Assembly: GCA_020635695.1 (NCBI GenBank)
Contig: JACJZH010000007.1
Span: 124,001 to 188,000 of the forward strand
From: Flavobacteriales bacterium
Lineage (GTDB): Bacteria > Bacteroidota > Bacteroidia > Flavobacteriales_F > PHOS-HE28
Length of the DNA: 64,000 nucleotides
Direction of reading: 5' to 3'
The notes beneath the pieces were generated by a model. The model was given only the letters and a program-made list of their open reading frames with translations, did not search any database and was not told where the DNA came from. This document shows, piece by piece, positions 39,901 through 50,637 of this stretch. The stretch's first letter is position 1. Every line of letters starts with the position of its first letter. Both the position numbers and the translations under genes were made by a program.

Positions 39901-40194
39901 GTCCGATCGGACTTCTTCAACAACCTCCAACTGGCCGTCTTCGGTGATGTGGGCTCGGCCTGGACGGGCTCCGGTCCCTACGCGGACGACAACGACTTCA
40001 ACACCGAGACCATCTCGCGCAACCCGCTCACCATCGAGATCAAGAGCCAGCGCGAGCCCATCGTGGCGGGCTACGGCTTCGGGGTGCGCACCCGGCTGCT
40101 GGGCTACTTCATGCGCGCCGACTGGGCCTGGGGCATCGACGATGGCGTGCAGCTCCCGTCGGTCTTCTACTTTTCGCTTAGCTTGGACATCTGA
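36901..40194 (+). CDS. PD40 beta-propeller protein with C-terminal outer-membrane barrel
   Basis: A 1097-residue protein with a signal peptide (MLRSSVRQALAALMTVAALCPGAKAQ) from a GTG start. The N-terminal part (about 30-280) is a conserved alpha-rich domain with NIPAWFDKGLVAHMAG, resembling the peptidase-like domain of basic-secretory/TolB-associated proteins. Residues about 300-560 hold TolB-like PD40 propeller repeats (SPDGRYLAWVSNEMGQYKVW, HPSGRALSYAFEKKGELF, SDDGRNIAFSAVREGRTDIY). A low-complexity Pro/Ala linker follows, then a C-terminal region (about 740-1097) with barrel-like strands, ending VFYFSLSLDI with a terminal hydrophobic residue. Such TolB/BamA-like fusions are known only as conserved hypotheticals in Bacteroidota; an envelope role is likely. 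Confidence 0.8.
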   Translation: MLRSSVRQALAALMTVAALCPGAKAQFYQGTQQEYGKNRVQYQDFLWQYYRFDRLETYFYKGGRDLAQYVAMSGHRHLKELEQQLDFTMDERVQFIVYNSLTDFRQSNIGLTNDDQYNIGGVNRIVGGKIFVYYEGDHTLLDRQVRAGLAQVMLDQMMYGGNWKDVLRNSTLLNIPAWFDKGLVAHMAGPWSATTRSHIRDGVLSGKYEKFNRLEGEDATRAGQAIWSYVSEVYGPSVIPNILYMTRVSRNAESGFLFVLGVSLKTLTDECLSYYRLRFEEEERQQQPVALEPLDVRTKKTRTYSQFKSSPDGRYLAWVSNEMGQYKVWLYDVSKEKLKRIHKGEKKLNRIIDRTYPVLAWHPSGRALSYAFEKKGELFLSTYTVDDGKTARRPIFILEKVLSMDYSDDGRNIAFSAVREGRTDIYLYYVIGNRQEQLTDDQYDDLDPHFVRNSTAIVFSSDRTDDTLRANAPVALVNGTKDLFLYDLESRSNILKRLTNTPGVNEVMPSAYDTLAFTYLSDRGGLWNRHLLTFDSVVSHIDTTIHYRYVTDTERLTDYRRSILEQDFHAQRGRFTQLLKEGGKYRFYQGRIGQGGTALQEREAAPGPDTREMPGEVLTDDLTPVVKVDPQVPRQRTPDDVDITDYRFTDEADGPLAKEERKPADRPVTGGSAVADGPTVVAAGVPGAATADSTAAKPFVFPEQRNYNVNFATDQVLTQLGNAYSDQFYQPFTGPEGLNPGLSGLISMGISDLFEDYKIVGGFRLALDLNNNDYRVSYTNLKRRLDKTISVQRQSYRGTSEFGVVKVHTHQAKYQVSWPFSELASLRTSLLYRHDRYVLQSTDLFSLQADNFYDQMFGAKVEYVYDSSIPRGLNLYTGWKVKFFGEYYQQPDEEQGDMQVLGLDVRHSLNIWRDMMLVNRLAGSTSLGSRKIVYFLGGVDNWLFAKVDNSIPIDFDQNYFYQAMGVPMRGFYYNARNGNSFGVLNTELRMPLVRMLVDRPVRSDFFNNLQLAVFGDVGSAWTGSGPYADDNDFNTETISRNPLTIEIKSQREPIVAGYGFGVRTRLLGYFMRADWAWGIDDGVQLPSVFYFSLSLDI

Positions 40195-40204
40195 CCCACG
40201 CGTC

Positions 40205-40573
40205 ATGTCGCTGACCACCCTGCTGCTCCTGGTGATCATCGGCCTGCTGGCCGGTGTGCTCAGCGGCTTCGTGGGCGTGGGCGGCGGCCTCATCATCGTA
40301 CCGGCCCTGGTCTACATCATGGGCCTCTCCCAGCACGAGGCGCAGGGCACCAGCCTGGGCGTGCTGCTGCTGCCGGTGGGCATCCTGGCGGTGATGAACT
40401 ACTACCGCAGCGGTCAGCTGGACATCCGCTACGCGTTGATCATCGCCGCGGCCTTCGTGGCGGGTGGATACTTCGGCTCCAAGTGGGCGCTCGTGCTGCC
40501 CGAGGTGGTCGTGCGCCGGGTGTTCGGCTTCATCATGCTCATCGGAGCGCTCAAGCTCATCCTCAGCCGGTGA
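40205..40573 (+). CDS. Half-size TauE/SafE-family membrane protein
   Basis: A 122-residue protein equal to one TauE/SafE repeat. It shows GLLAGVLSGFVGVGGGLIIVPALV followed by QHEAQGTSLGVLLLPVG and three more hydrophobic segments. Full-size family members have two such halves, so this one presumably dimerises. It could move sulfur anions or other small acids. Its TGA overlaps the GTG start of the next gene by 3 of 4 nt (GTGA), indicating translational coupling with the M20 amidohydrolase. It starts about 10 nt after the barrel protein stop. Confidence 0.85.
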   Translation: MSLTTLLLLVIIGLLAGVLSGFVGVGGGLIIVPALVYIMGLSQHEAQGTSLGVLLLPVGILAVMNYYRSGQLDIRYALIIAAAFVAGGYFGSKWALVLPEVVVRRVFGFIMLIGALKLILSR

Positions 40574-41754
40574 TCGAGGCGGTCCGGCAAGGCACGCGCG
40601 AGGTGCAGGACCAGGTGCTGGCCGTACGCCGCCACCTGCATGCCCATCCCGAGCTTTCGTTCCAGGAACACGACACGGCGGCCCACGTGGCCGGCAGGTT
40701 GCGTGAGGCAGGCATCGAGGTGCGCGAAGGCGTGGCCGGCACCGGGCTCATCGCCACGCTGGAAGGAGGGAAGGGGAGTGGCGGCGAAGTGACCCTGCGC
40801 GCCGACCTGGACGCCCTGCCCATCCAGGAGCTGAACGACCTTCCCTTCAAGAGCACCGTGCCGGGCGTGATGCATGCCTGCGGGCACGATGCGCACACGG
40901 CCATGGTGCTGGGTGCCGGTCTGGTGCTTCATGCCCTGCGGAAGGACTGGGGCGGAATCGTGCGCCTGCTCTTCCAACCGGGTGAGGAGAAACTTCCCGG
41001 TGGGGCGTCCCTGATGCTGAAGGAGAAGGCCCTGGGCGATCCCCCCAAGGGCGTCATCATCGGACAGCACATCACGCCGGAGCTGGCCACCGGCCTCGTG
41101 GGGTTCCACCCGGGGCCCTTCATGGCCAGCGCGGACGAGCTCTACGTGACCGTGAAGGGGAAGGGCGGCCATGCGGCCATGCCGCACCGGGTCATCGATC
41201 CCGTGCTGATCACCGCGCACCTGATCACCGGGCTGCAACAGCTCGTGAGCCGCCGCGCCAAGCCCGGGGACCCCACCGTGCTCAGCTTCGGGAAGGTGAC
41301 CGCCGAAGGGGCCACCAACGTGATCCCCGATCAGGTGAAGCTGGAGGGCACCCTGCGTGCCTTCAACGAGGAGTGGCGCGAGGAACTGCACACCCTGCTT
41401 CCCCGGATGGCCGAGGGCATCGCCGAGGCCATGGGCGGAAGCTGTGAGTTCGAGGTGCGCAAAGGATACCCCGTGCTGGTGAACGATCCGGACCTGACGG
41501 GCCGCCTACGCGGTGTGGCCGAGGACTACCTGGGCAGCGACCGGGTGGTGACCATCGACCGGCGCATGGGGGCCGAGGACTTCGCCTACTACAGCCAGGT
41601 GATGCCGGCCTGCTTCTGGCGCCTGGGCACCGGAAACGCCGCCAAGGGCAGCGACCACGCCCAGCACAACCCGCACTTCGATGTGGACGAGGACGCCCTG
41701 CCGATCGGGACGGGGCTGATGGCGCTGGCCGCGCTGCGGGAAGTGAAGGGTTGA
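40570..41754 (+). CDS. M20-family amidohydrolase (paralog)
   Basis: A 394-residue M20D metallo-amidohydrolase. Motifs: RRHLHAHPELSFQEH, RADLDALPIQELN, GVMHACGHDAHTAMVLG (zinc ligands), LLFQPGEEKLPGGA (catalytic Glu) and the C-terminal RRMGAEDFAYYSQVMP. Members hydrolyse N-acyl amino acids, hippurate or related amides. I use GTG 40570, which overlaps the TauE-like stop (GTGA); the reading frame open further upstream lies inside that gene. It is a second member of the family in the window, less similar to the one at 7871-9013 than would be expected for recent duplication. Confidence 0.9.
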   Translation: MIEAVRQGTREVQDQVLAVRRHLHAHPELSFQEHDTAAHVAGRLREAGIEVREGVAGTGLIATLEGGKGSGGEVTLRADLDALPIQELNDLPFKSTVPGVMHACGHDAHTAMVLGAGLVLHALRKDWGGIVRLLFQPGEEKLPGGASLMLKEKALGDPPKGVIIGQHITPELATGLVGFHPGPFMASADELYVTVKGKGGHAAMPHRVIDPVLITAHLITGLQQLVSRRAKPGDPTVLSFGKVTAEGATNVIPDQVKLEGTLRAFNEEWREELHTLLPRMAEGIAEAMGGSCEFEVRKGYPVLVNDPDLTGRLRGVAEDYLGSDRVVTIDRRMGAEDFAYYSQVMPACFWRLGTGNAAKGSDHAQHNPHFDVDEDALPIGTGLMALAALREVKG

Positions 41755-41763
41755 CGGGGGAGG

Positions 41764-41799
41764 AACCTCCAACGTTCAACCTCCAACTCCCAACATACC
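41764..41799. repeat. Intergenic CCAAC word repeat between M20 hydrolase and recQ
   Basis: AACCTCCAAC occurs at 41764-41773 and again at 41778-41787, joined by CCAACGTTCAAC. The same 12-mer, CCAACGTTCAAC, recurs in the inverted repeat at 48329-48340, so the two belong to one dispersed family. It lies between convergent stops. Confidence 0.6.
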
Positions 41800-41802
41800 C
41801 CC

Positions 41803-43980
<2,178 letters not shown>

Positions 43981-44160
43981 GCTTGTCCTTCACAGGTCTT
44001 CGGGCACCGTGGCCCGGTCGTCCTTAAAAGTAGGACATCCGACCGCTTTGCGCGACGCCTTTTTTTCCCGGTCTTGAACGGTGCACTGTCAACGATGTTG
44101 CACCCGCAGGGGCCGTTGATAACTGCCCCGCCGGGCGGGACCCTCCGGAACACCCCCGGC

Positions 44161-44168
44161 TATCTTTG
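44161..44168 (+). promoter_or_regulatory. -7 promoter box (TATCTTTG) for tatC
   Basis: An exact TAnnTTTG ending 19 nt before ATG 44188. It sets the tatC start against upstream in-frame codons. Confidence 0.5.
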
Positions 44169-44187
44169 GTCCCGCGCGCTTGGCGGC

Positions 44188-45030
44188 ATGGCGGAACGCG
44201 GGACCACGGCGGAGATGACCTTTCTGGAGCACCTCGAGGAGCTCCGCTGGACCCTGGTGCGCTCGGCCGTCGCCGTGGTGGTGTGCATGGTGGCCGCCTT
44301 CATCGCCAAGGACTTCGTCTTCGATCGCATCGTCCTGGCCCCCAAGCAGGCCGACTTCATCACCTACCGGGCCTTCTGTGCGCTGGGGCGCTACGTGGGC
44401 GCCGGGGAGGCCCTGTGCCTTTCCGACGGCACCTTCGAGCTCCAGAACATCAGCATGAGCGGGCAGTTCTTCTCGCACCTGCTGGTGAGCTTCGCCGCGG
44501 GCCTCGTGGTGGCCTTTCCCTTCGTCCTCTGGCAGGTCTGGCTGTTCCTGGCACCCGGCCTGCACGCCTCCGAACGGGGCGCGGCCCGCGGCGGGGTGGC
44601 CTTCGCATCGGTGCTCTTCCTGACCGGCGTGGCCTTCGGGTATTTCGTGCTGGCCCCGCTCAGCATCCAGTTCTTCGGCACCTACCGGGTGAGCGACGCG
44701 GTGACCAACACCATCGCGCTGGACAGCTACATCGCCATGGTGGCCTCGGTGACCCTGTGGACGGGGATCGTGTTCCAGCTGCCCCTGGCCATCATGGTGC
44801 TCACCCGGCTTGGGCTGGTGGGGCCCGCGGTCCTGCGTACCTACCGCCGGCACGCCTTCGTGGGCCTGCTCGTGCTCTCCGCCGTGCTCACCCCGCCCGA
44901 TGTGGTGAGCCAGGTGATCGTGGCGGGTCCGCTGATGCTCCTGTATGAAGGCAGCATCCTGCTGAGCGCCCGCACATTGCGCCGCATGGAGCGGGCCCGA
45001 ACGGCAACTTCGGGCATGACGGCCCGTTGA
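44188..45030 (+). CDS. tatC: Sec-independent protein translocase TatC
   Basis: A 280-residue TatC, the signal-binding core of the twin-arginine translocase. The N-terminal signature MTFLEHLEELRWTLVRS is present, followed by six membrane segments, the conserved periplasmic FSHLLVSFAAGLVVAFPFVLWQVWLFLAPGL and the TPPDVVSQ motif late in the protein. The start ATG 44188 follows the promoter box and gives the usual length. The TatA partner is not in the window. It is followed 3 nt later by the DUF5686 gene. Confidence 0.94.
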   Translation: MAERGTTAEMTFLEHLEELRWTLVRSAVAVVVCMVAAFIAKDFVFDRIVLAPKQADFITYRAFCALGRYVGAGEALCLSDGTFELQNISMSGQFFSHLLVSFAAGLVVAFPFVLWQVWLFLAPGLHASERGAARGGVAFASVLFLTGVAFGYFVLAPLSIQFFGTYRVSDAVTNTIALDSYIAMVASVTLWTGIVFQLPLAIMVLTRLGLVGPAVLRTYRRHAFVGLLVLSAVLTPPDVVSQVIVAGPLMLLYEGSILLSARTLRRMERARTATSGMTAR

Positions 45031-45033
45031 ACC

Positions 45034-47552
45034 ATGGGAATGCTGTCGCGGCATACCATTCCAGGCGCCCTTCTCCGGGGGCGACGGGTGCTGCTGATCG
45101 CCGGGCTGCTGTTGGCGGGGGTCCTGACGGCGCAGACCACCCGCATTTCCGGCCATGTCACGGACGCGGTGACCGGCGAGGCCCTGCCCTTCGTGAACAT
45201 CGCCTTCACGGACAGCCGCATCGGGACCACGAGCGACTTCGACGGCAACTACGAGCTGGACACCTACTACGCCACCGATTCCATCCGCGTGAGCTCGGTG
45301 GGCTACATCCCGGCCGCGTTCGCGGTGAAGAAGGACCAGGAGCAGCGCATCGACATCGCCCTGGAGCCCAGCCAGGTGCAGCTGCAGGAGGTGGTGATCA
45401 AGCCGAGCGACGAGAACCCCGCACACACGATCCTGCGGCGGGTCATTGCCAACAAGCCCGCCAACAACCGGGAGAAGCTCGAGGCCTACGACTACGAGGC
45501 CTACAACAAGATCGAGTTCGACCTGAACAACATCACCCAGGAGTTCACCGAGAAGAAGCTCTTCAAGCCCTTCGCGTTCATCTTCGACAACATCGACAGC
45601 ACCGACGCCAAGCCCTACCTGCCCATCTTCATGACCGAGACCCTCTCGGAGGTCTACTACCGGCAGAAGCCCCAGTCCAAGCGCGAACTGATCCGCGGCA
45701 CCAAGGTGAGCGGCATCGAGAACGAGAGCGTGAGCCAGTTCATGGGCGACATGTACCAGAACGTCAACATCTACGACAACTTCCTGGTCATCTTCGGCAA
45801 GAACTTCATCAGCCCCATCGCCGACGGGGGCAAGACCTGGTACGACTACTACCTCACCGACAGCGCCTTCATCGGCAAGGAGTGGTGCTACAAGCTCGAG
45901 TTCCGGCCCAAGCGCGTGCAGGAGCTGGCCTTCCAGGGAGAGATCTGGATCAACGACACCACCTACGCCGTGCGCAAGGCCGAGGCCGGCATCGCCGAGG
46001 GGGCCAACCTGAACTTCGTGCAGGGCTTCTGGGTAAGGCAGGAGTACGAGCAGGTGGAGAAGGAGGTCTGGATGCTGACCCGGGACGAGCTGGTGGTGGA
46101 CCTGAACGTGATCCGCGACACCGGCAAGCCCAACAAGAACCAGGTGCAGGGCTTCTACGGAAGGCGCACCGCCACCTACCAGGACTTCACCATCAACCGG
46201 CCCAAGGAACCCGAGTTCTACGAGGGGCCCGAGCAGGTGATCGTGGCGCCGGACACCAACAGCGATAGCGACGCCTACTGGGTGGAGCGGCGGCACGAAC
46301 CGCTCACGAAGAAGGAGGCCACCATCTACCACATGGTGGACACCATGAAGACCATCCCGCGCTTCCGCACCTACATCGACATCATCAACACGGTGGTCAC
46401 GGGCTACTACCCGGCCGGTGATGTGGAGCTGGGCCCCTACTTCACCACGTACAGCTACAACCCCGTGGAAGGGCACCGCATGCGCTTCGGCCTGCGCACC
46501 AGCAACCAATGGAGCCGGTGGGTGGAACTGGAGACCTACGCGGCCTACGGCTTCACCGACGGGCAGGTGAAGTTCGGCCTGGGCGGCAAGACCTTCATCA
46601 CGAAGGACCCGAGGCAGATCGTGGGCTTCTACTACAAGAAGGACATGGAGCAGCTCGGGCAGAGCCAGGACGCGTTCCGCGAGGACAACATCCTGGGCTC
46701 CTTCCTGCGCCGGAACCCGAACACCAAGCTCACCCTGGTGGACGAGTACCGGGGGTATTATGAACGGGAGTGGTTCTCGGGCTTCAGCAACGTGCTCACC
46801 GTCCGGCACCGCAACCTGTTCCCGCGTGGTTCGCTGAGCTACATCCGGCTCACGGACGCGCTCGAGCCGCAGGTGGTCAACAGCATCACCACCTTCGAGG
46901 TGGCCCTGAACACGCGCTTCGCCTACCAGGAGAAGTACGTGAGCGGGGAGTTCTCGCGGGTGTCCCTGGGCACCAGGTACCCGGTGTTGGAGATGCACCT
47001 GGGCTTCGGGATACCGGACGTCCTGAACAGCGACTACCGCTACCGCCGGCTGATCTTCCGCATCCACCAGCGGGTGCCCACGGGGGTGCTGGGCAACTTC
47101 CGGTACACGGCCACCACCGGCCGGATCTGGGGTACGCTGCCCTACCCGTTGCTCATCATCCATCCGGGCAACGAGACCTTCTACTACGACGACATGGCCT
47201 TCAACACGGCCAACTTCTTCGAGTTCATCAGCGACCAGTTCGCCAGCCTCTTCCTGGAGCAGCATTTCGACGGGTTCTTCTTCAACCGCATCCCGCTGTT
47301 CCGCCGGCTGAAGTGGCGCGAGGTGGTCGGGTTCAAGGCGGTGATGGGGTCCCTGGACCCGAAGAACCGCGAGGAGATGCTGCTGCTGCCGGGCATGTAC
47401 GACCTTTACAACGGACCCTTTGCCGAGGCCGCCGTGGGCATCGAGAACATCCTGAAGATCCTGCGGGTGGACGCCCTCTGGCGCCTGACCTACCGCGACC
47501 ACCCCAACGTGCCCCTCTGGACCATCCGGGCCAAGCTCTACTTCAACTTCTG

Positions 47553-47553
<1 letters not shown>
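45034..47553 (+). CDS. DUF5686 outer-membrane protein with carboxypeptidase-regulatory-like domain
   Basis: An 839-residue protein typical of Bacteroidota. After the signal peptide (ending GVLTAQ) comes a carboxypeptidase-regulatory-like (CarboxypepD_reg) domain, TRISGHVTDAVTGEALPFVNIAFTDSRIGTTSDFDGNYEL, then the DUF5686 body with TILRRVIANKPANN, LEAYDYEAYNKIEFDLNNI and QFMGDMYQNVNIYDNF. The C-terminal half is a predicted beta barrel, ending TIRAKLYFNF with a terminal aromatic. The function of the family is unknown; the architecture suggests an outer-membrane receptor or biogenesis factor. Its stop overlaps the lptB start by one base (TGATG). Confidence 0.9.
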
Positions 47554-48284
<731 letters not shown>

Positions 48285-48292
48285 TCGTTGGG

Positions 48293-48355
48293 GGTTGGAG
48301 GTTGCATGTTGGCGTTTAGTTCCAACATCCAACGTTCAACATTCAACTTCCAACC
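48293..48355. repeat. Intergenic GTTGG/CCAAC inverted repeat between lptB and purS
   Basis: GGTTGGAGGTTG (48293-48304) pairs 11 of 12 with CAACTTCCAACC (48344-48355), and inside it ATGTTGG (48306-48312) pairs with CCAACAT (48322-48328). The left arm is all GTTGG words and the right arm CCAAC words. It lies between convergent stops and shares the 12-mer CCAACGTTCAAC with 41769-41780. Confidence 0.7.
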
Positions 48356-48603
48356 TCGGCAACAGCAAAACTGTACTTCTCCATCACCTGGTTGGCCAGC
48401 AGCTTCCTGCAGGCCTCCTCCACCTTGGCCTCCGCGGCGGCCTGATCGGCGGCCTGCACCTCCAGCGTGATGTGCTTGCCGATGCGCACGCCCGTGATCT
48501 CGGGCAGCCCCAGGTTCTTCATGCTGCCGGAAACGGCCTTTCCCTGCGGGTCCAGCAGGTTGTCGTGGGGCATCACATCGATGGCGGCGCGGAAGGTCTT
48601 CAT
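48343..48603 (-). CDS. purS: Phosphoribosylformylglycinamidine synthase subunit PurS
   Basis: An 86-residue PurS, the small subunit that links PurL and PurQ in purine biosynthesis. The family pattern MKTFRAAIDVMPHDNLLDPQGKAV, then KNLGLPEITGVRIGKHITLEV and LANQVMEKYSFAV, is clear. PurL and PurQ are not adjacent. The box CATCTTTG (48608-48615), one base off the consensus, ends 4 nt before the start codon. Its 3' end overlaps the right arm of the intergenic repeat. Confidence 0.9.
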   Translation of the reverse strand: MKTFRAAIDVMPHDNLLDPQGKAVSGSMKNLGLPEITGVRIGKHITLEVQAADQAAAEAKVEEACRKLLANQVMEKYSFAVAEVGS

Positions 48604-48718
48604 GCTGCAAAGATGAGCACAGGAACGCTGTCAGGGCACCCGTATCGGTCCCGCCGGTCCGGTCGTTTGGCCTGGCACCCGTAGCGTCGACCCAGCGGGT
48701 CGACCCTCGACGCCGTCA

Positions 48719-49459
48719 TCACCCAACCTTCAGGAACACCCGGCCCCAAAGCGGACTGAGCAGGTACAGCACCAGGATGAGCGGCACCGCCAGCACCCCG
48801 TACAGCATCACCAGCACCGCCCCGATGCCCAGCAGGAGGTAGATCACCTCGTTCCCCCGCCAGCCGAAGTGCTTGAACTTCAGGGAGGGGAGGGGGATGG
48901 AGGAGAGCATGAGCACGGCCATGCCAACGCACGCGGCCAGCAACGCAGAGGGCGAGTTCGCCATTTCCACGCAGACCGACCGCAGTTGGTGGGTCCCTGG
49001 TCCACCATGCAGACCTTCCCCGGTGATCACGAGTACCACTGAGATCCAGGTCAGCCCGTTGGCCGGAGTGGGCATTCCCAAGAACCCGGAGAATTGCCGG
49101 TCGTCGATGTTGAACCGCGCCAGCCGCCAAGTGGATGCCACGACAAGTGCCATGGCTGAGGCCCCGACCGGCCATTCCGGAAGTCCTGTCGTCACGGGCG
49201 AGGCGGCCATGAACAAGGCGAATGCCGGCGCCACCCCGAAGGTCACCAGGTCCGCCAGGCTGTCCAATTGTTTGCCCAGTTCGGTGCCCCCGCCCAGGGC
49301 CCGGGCGGCCAACCCGTCCAGCACATCGAAGGCCGCCCCGGCGAACACCAGCCAACAGGCCATCGTTAGCTGTCCCTGGGAGGCCAGCAGGATGGAAGCC
49401 GTTCCACAGACTAGGTTCGCGGTCGTGAGCAGGTCCGGAATGCGCGGCAGCCCTCGCAT
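48719..49459 (-). CDS. pssA: CDP-diacylglycerol-serine O-phosphatidyltransferase
   Basis: A 246-residue membrane enzyme that makes phosphatidylserine, precursor of phosphatidylethanolamine. The CDP-alcohol phosphotransferase motif is complete: D45-V-L-D48-G49-L-A-A52-R53, then G62, D66 and D70. ATG 49459 (MRGLPRIPDLLTTANLVCG) matches the usual start; the frame extends to a GTG at 49504, which I consider less likely. It is divergent from porV2. No decarboxylase gene is nearby. Confidence 0.9.
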   Translation of the reverse strand: MRGLPRIPDLLTTANLVCGTASILLASQGQLTMACWLVFAGAAFDVLDGLAARALGGGTELGKQLDSLADLVTFGVAPAFALFMAASPVTTGLPEWPVGASAMALVVASTWRLARFNIDDRQFSGFLGMPTPANGLTWISVVLVITGEGLHGGPGTHQLRSVCVEMANSPSALLAACVGMAVLMLSSIPLPSLKFKHFGWRGNEVIYLLLGIGAVLVMLYGVLAVPLILVLYLLSPLWGRVFLKVG

Positions 49460-49536
49460 GATGGGCCGAAGTTGGGATAAATTCGGGGCAATATCCGAGG
49501 CCACCCGCAGTTAAGAGCAGCGTCATACCCTTGCCC

Positions 49537-50637
49537 ATGTCCACCCTCCGGTCCCGTGCTGGTCTGCTCTTCCTCTGTGCCTCCGCCATCCTGGCAGGAA
49601 GCCCCGGTACCCTGCTGGCGCAGGACGCGCCCAAGTACAGCAACGAATTCCTGGCCATCGGCGTGGGTGCCCGCTCCCTGGGCATGGGCGGGGCGCACAT
49701 CGCGGCCGTGAGCGACGTGACCTCGGGCTACTGGAACCCGGCCGGCCTGCTGAACGTGCGCGGCGATCTGCAGGTGGGGGCCATGCACGCCGAGTACTTC
49801 GCCGGCATCGCCAAGTACGACTACGTGGCCATCGCCAAGCCCATCGATTCGGTGAGCACGTTGGGCGTCTCCTTCATCCGCTTCGGGGTGGACGACATCC
49901 CCAACACCACCGACCTGATCGACCAGAACGGCAACATCGACTACGACCGGATCACCAGCTTCAGCGCGGCCGACCAGGCCTTCCTGATCAGTTACGCCCG
50001 CAAGTTGGGCGTGCCGGGGCTGCGGCTGGGCGGCAACGCCAAGATCATCTACCGCCGGGTGGGGGAGTTCGCGAATGCCTGGGGCTTCGGTCTGGACGCC
50101 GGGCTGCAGTACGACCGCGACCGCTGGCGCTTCGCCGCCATGGGACGGGACATCACCAGCACCTTCAACGCCTGGAGCTACTCGCTGGACCAGCGGACCA
50201 TCGAGGTGTTCCAGCAGACCGGCAACGAACTGCCGGCCAACGGCGTGGAGGTGACCCTGCCCCGGTTGGTGCTGGGTGCCGCCCGGGAGTTCCAGTTCGG
50301 CGAGAAGTTCTCGCTGCTGGCCGAAGTGGACCTGGAGAACACCTTCGACGGCCAGCGGAACACCCTGGTGGCCAGCAGCACCTGGAGCATGGACCCGCGG
50401 GTGGGCATCGAGGTCGGGTTCTCCGAGATCGTCTACGTACGCGCCGGCGTGGGCAACATCCAGTACGTCACGGACCTGCAGGATGAGAAACAGCTGACCA
50501 TGCAGCCGAACATCGGTCTTGGTCTGCGGATCAAGAGCGTGATGCTCGACTATGCGCTCACCGACATCGGGGACAACTCCGTGGCGCTGTATTCGAACAT
50601 CTTCTCCCTCCGGTTCGATATCTTCAAGCGAAGTTGA
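49537..50637 (+). CDS. porV: PorV2-like type IX secretion outer-membrane protein
   Basis: A 366-residue PorV-family outer-membrane barrel (FadL-like). After a signal peptide (ending GTLLAQ) comes the family start KYSNEFLAIGVGARSLGMGGAHIAAVSDVTSGYWNPAGL, and many amphipathic strands end in FSLRFDIFKRS. PorV acts in T9SS as a shuttle between translocon and the PorU sortase. The next gene is a PorU2-like C25 peptidase, so this is probably the PorV2 partner rather than the main PorV. The start is ATG 49537 (a TTG lies two codons upstream). Its stop shares one base with the porU2 start. Confidence 0.88.
   Translation: MSTLRSRAGLLFLCASAILAGSPGTLLAQDAPKYSNEFLAIGVGARSLGMGGAHIAAVSDVTSGYWNPAGLLNVRGDLQVGAMHAEYFAGIAKYDYVAIAKPIDSVSTLGVSFIRFGVDDIPNTTDLIDQNGNIDYDRITSFSAADQAFLISYARKLGVPGLRLGGNAKIIYRRVGEFANAWGFGLDAGLQYDRDRWRFAAMGRDITSTFNAWSYSLDQRTIEVFQQTGNELPANGVEVTLPRLVLGAAREFQFGEKFSLLAEVDLENTFDGQRNTLVASSTWSMDPRVGIEVGFSEIVYVRAGVGNIQYVTDLQDEKQLTMQPNIGLGLRIKSVMLDYALTDIGDNSVALYSNIFSLRFDIFKRS

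Noticed and set aside
36937..40296. Open minus-strand frame of over 1100 codons opposite the PD40/barrel gene
   Set aside because: Its translation is low-complexity and His/Val/Leu-rich without motifs. It is a by-product of strong GC bias at third positions in the real plus-strand gene. The same holds for the long frames opposite recQ (41968-43965) and DUF5686/tatC (44089-47502).
48719..49504. GTG 49504 as the pssA start
   Set aside because: It adds 15 residues not typical of the family; ATG 49459 begins at the expected position just before the first membrane segment.
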